Part shown: positions 62,901-64,000 of the stretch, in pieces
Numbering within the stretch: the first letter of the stretch is position 1
Layout: every line of letters begins with the position of its first letter
From: an uncultured Collinsella sp.
GTDB taxonomy: Bacteria; Actinomycetota; Coriobacteriia; Coriobacteriales; Coriobacteriaceae
Direction of reading: 5' to 3'
NCBI GenBank assembly: GCA_900548365.1
Contig: URKM01000003.1
Location: 1 to 64,000, forward strand
DNA: 64,000 nt
Program-made: the position numbers and the translations under genes
The notes under the pieces: generated by a model
The model's database searches: none
Seen by the model: only the letters and a program-made list of their open reading frames with translations
Told to the model about the DNA's origin: nothing

Positions 62901-64000
62901 TCGTCTCGAGACGGAACGCGCTGTACGCCTGCCACTGGTTCTCCTCGGCGCCGTAGCGCTCCAGGAAGATCAGGTTGTCGGACAGATGAAGCTGGAAGTC
63001 GTTCATCTTGTAATAGCGCATGGTGCGGGCAGCCATCTCGACCATCTCGAGGGAGATGGGCTTACGGGCGATATCCCACATGAAGCCGCGAACCGGGAAG
63101 CGCGGATAATCGCGGATCTGGCCGACGGGGAATCCGTCGGTCTCGGTCTTGGTCATCTGCAGGATGGTCTGCATACCATACATGTTGCCGGTGACGGACT
63201 CAGACTGAACGTCGATGCGGTCGGCCTGGATGTTCATCACGTAGCCCTCGTCACCGAGGATCGGATCGTTCTCGGGCTCGCCGAAGGTGAAGTTGAAGGC
63301 GCCGGCCTGGGCGGCACCCTTCACGACCTTGAGCTCGATACCGGTGAAATCCTTGTAATCGGCGACGAACTCCTCGACGATGGCCTTGAGCTCGTCAGCC
63401 TGGTAGGTCACCTTGGTCAGCTTGTCGGCAGCCACCTTGGCGGTGGAGTCGGTGAACCACTCCTGGATCTCGGGGACGACCACGGGCTTGGCGTTCTTGC
63501 CCTCCGCCTGGGTGTTCTTACCCTTGATCACATAGGTGAGGTCGCCAGAGGTCTTGCTGGTGCCGGACTTGGTCTCGGTGACCGTCCAGGAAACGACGAC
63601 GCTCTTGTCGGTCAGCGGATGCACGATGGTGCGGTCCGCCGCAACGACCTGCTCGAAGTCGCAACCGTTCAGCTTGGCGGTGAAGCCCCCGGGAACGTTG
63701 GGCAACGGGATCTTGGTCTCGCCGGCCTCGACGGTCACGTTGTTCGGAAGCTCGGACACGACCTGGTCGAGCGTCTTCACGGCAGTGCGGTCGTTCGAGT
63801 ACGCCTCGAGCTCGACCACGGACACGCCGTTCCACTGAGCCTGGGACGCAACGGTCGCGATGTCGAAATTGGTCAGGCGGATGGCGGTGGCCACAATGTC
63901 CTGATCAAGAAGCACGTTGACCTTGGGGCTGTAGCCCGAACCGCTCTGGGTATTATTGACGGTCTGGAGCTTCGTCCAGGTATCGCTGCCGGGAGCCTTG
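59926..64000 (-). CDS. Cell-wall-anchored GH20 beta-N-acetylhexosaminidase or lacto-N-biosidase (5' end outside the window)
   Basis: At least 1358 residues; the reading frame is still open at the window edge, so the signal peptide and start are missing. The visible N-terminal part is a discoidin-like domain, then a GH20b domain and the GH20 barrel (PRFPVRGFMWDIARKP, LHLSDN, PEIDMPAHA, catalytic VHIGADEF). A concanavalin/laminin-G-like domain, another discoidin-like domain and two near-identical 75-residue InlB-type repeats (TFTVTFKADGKVVET...) follow. It ends LVQTGD, hydrophobic helix, RARRRK, a sortase signal. It would remove terminal GlcNAc/GalNAc or lacto-N-biose from host glycans outside the cell. 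The substrate cannot be settled from motifs. Confidence 0.92.
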   Translation of the reverse strand, partial: KAPGSDTWTKLQTVNNTQSGSGYSPKVNVLLDQDIVATAIRLTNFDIATVASQAQWNGVSVVELEAYSNDRTAVKTLDQVVSELPNNVTVEAGETKIPLPNVPGGFTAKLNGCDFEQVVAADRTIVHPLTDKSVVVSWTVTETKSGTSKTSGDLTYVIKGKNTQAEGKNAKPVVVPEIQEWFTDSTAKVAADKLTKVTYQADELKAIVEEFVADYKDFTGIELKVVKGAAQAGAFNFTFGEPENDPILGDEGYVMNIQADRIDVQSESVTGNMYGMQTILQMTKTETDGFPVGQIRDYPRFPVRGFMWDIARKPISLEMVEMAARTMRYYKMNDFQLHLSDNLIFLERYGAEENQWQAYSAFRLETSVANDEGETPTAKDYAISKKNMREFIQTQRSLGMNIVPEIDMPAHAVAFTKVWPELAVHNTRVTTAGSTTRSAIDHLDVRKPEALALIRDIFDEYTQGDDPVFDSDTVVHIGADEFIVPNGRPAYCDFYNDLVPHLLESGHTPRIWGSFDSSYLYGGGTEPADGTPEVTDVQMDIWSLGWANPVRMFNKGYSLINILDTYGYMVPNGGGNRGAYGDYLNTNSLYKNYDPNNFGGKVLPASDSRILGGAFAIWNDNIDTNACGLSEADEYARFFDAMPVYAENTWAPTGMEKGAGDAGYENLYNIVEKTGDAPRVNPYSKVSKKGDTYAEYDFEKGLADKSENGRNLVEGAKAKVEKGELVLEGGASYVTSPVQKIAAGTDLSFDITLDKPACPGDILFEADAPYGTLDIRVMDDGKLGFTRELYDYSFDYKLPVGKKVNISIRTETQKATLYVDGEKIGDATGSFFNVDANRVTKDGITNATFTMPLERIGSKENGIAARIDNIVVKPAKAEEVVDQYNKKDWTAKTNSQTLTGEPAGGRIEHAYDNDAATIWHSNWKDATAENKNGKLDVTNPIWVEIDFGKGYEINQFSFTPRAPQASGQVTKANVFIKTAKDGEWQEVAKDATFKADSSKKTVTFEAQTVFGVRFEATQSNDNWVAVSEFDIANKPAPTNSVYVASKSYAAAEDGTLDLTTGKAVDSVVSGTAGDLDDSKSVYRAEVKGGTELTLTAKPGEKLEFVGWFAPGSDEPVSEDLSYKVPTDYNVALEARFKRVDGGVTPDPEPKTFTVTFKADGKVVETVEVEEGKAVAKPATDPVKDGYTFVAWQLDGKDFDFATKVTSDIELVAKFQKNEDPEPEPKTFTVTFKADGKVVETIEVEEGKAVAKPATDPVKDGYTFVAWQLDGKDFDFATKVTSDIELVAKFQKNEDPEPPVNPDKPVNPDQPVNPDRPSGNKGDSLVQTGDASMAVAALSMLGGSGLLAAGYARARRRK
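60110..60559 (-). repeat. 225-bp tandem duplication inside the GH20 gene
   Basis: Two units of 225 bp (starting at 60110 and 60335 on the plus strand) are almost identical in DNA, differing at only a few bases in the part compared by eye. They encode two 75-residue Ig-like/InlB-type wall-spacer repeats. The identity in DNA suggests recent duplication or length variation by slippage. Confidence 0.85.

Overview
The window looks like a chromosomal segment of a gut actinobacterium of the class Coriobacteriia, most likely Collinsella or a close relative. This is inferred from the gene content, not from a search. The grounds are high GC, type III glutamine synthetases, very large wall-anchored host-glycan hydrolases ending in L(A/V)QTGD sorting signals, a large ATPase-BTAD regulator, and compact housekeeping operons (rplM-rpsI, gatCAB, nrdAB) mixed with carbohydrate and peptide uptake genes.

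Layout. 0-0.5 kb: a tRNA-Glu(UUC) on the minus strand, followed by a partial copy of its 3' end. 0.77-1.6 kb: a short-chain dehydrogenase. 1.6-12.6 kb: a nitrogen-assimilation block, gltBD (glutamate synthase) flanked by two near-identical type III glutamine synthetase genes, each with an inverted pair of REP-like hairpins at its 3' end. 12.7-23.8 kb: two giant secreted glycosidases, a GH95 fucosidase and a GH2 beta-galactosidase. 24.1-28.3 kb: metF, a free-standing methionine-synthase reactivation protein with a C-terminal four-Cys motif, and a short MetH lacking that reactivation domain. 28.3-31.6 kb: a possible 58-residue Cys-rich protein, a UPF0210 protein, a methyltransferase and yhbY. 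31.6-34.6 kb: a 1003-residue regulator. 35.1-36.4 kb: EIIA-Glc-like protein plus nagB. 36.5-37.5 kb: rplM-rpsI with a strong promoter. 37.6-38.4 kb: a patatin-like protein. 38.5-44.8 kb: a five-gene peptide ABC transporter operon. 44.8-45.8 kb: tmRNA between two tandem-repeat arrays. 45.8-49.3 kb: gatCAB. 49.5-52.2 kb: a PTS EIIBC divergent from an RpiR-type regulator. 52.2-53.7 kb: luxS and a YitT-like membrane protein. 53.9-54.15 kb: a MITE-like inverted-repeat element. 54.3-59.7 kb: brnQ and nrdAB. 59.9-64 kb: a GH20 enzyme running off the window end.

How it fits together. GH95, GH2 and GH20 enzymes would strip fucose, galactose and N-acetylhexosamine from mucin or milk-type glycans at the cell surface. 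NagB, with a PTS EIIA encoded next to it, would feed amino-sugar phosphate into glycolysis and release ammonium, which the GS/GOGAT block can assimilate. MetF, the split MetH, LuxS and the methyltransferase belong to folate, methionine and S-adenosylmethionine turnover. BrnQ and the peptide transporter supply amino acids.

The points I would look at first are the split MetH with its Cys-rich activator, the paired glnN genes with REP-like tails, the wHTH-BTAD regulator with reversed domain order, the repeat arrays on both sides of ssrA, the roughly 60-residue insertion in GatB, and the 224-232 bp inverted-repeat element near 54 kb. Identities and domain limits are by eye. Nothing was searched or computed beyond reading the sequence.
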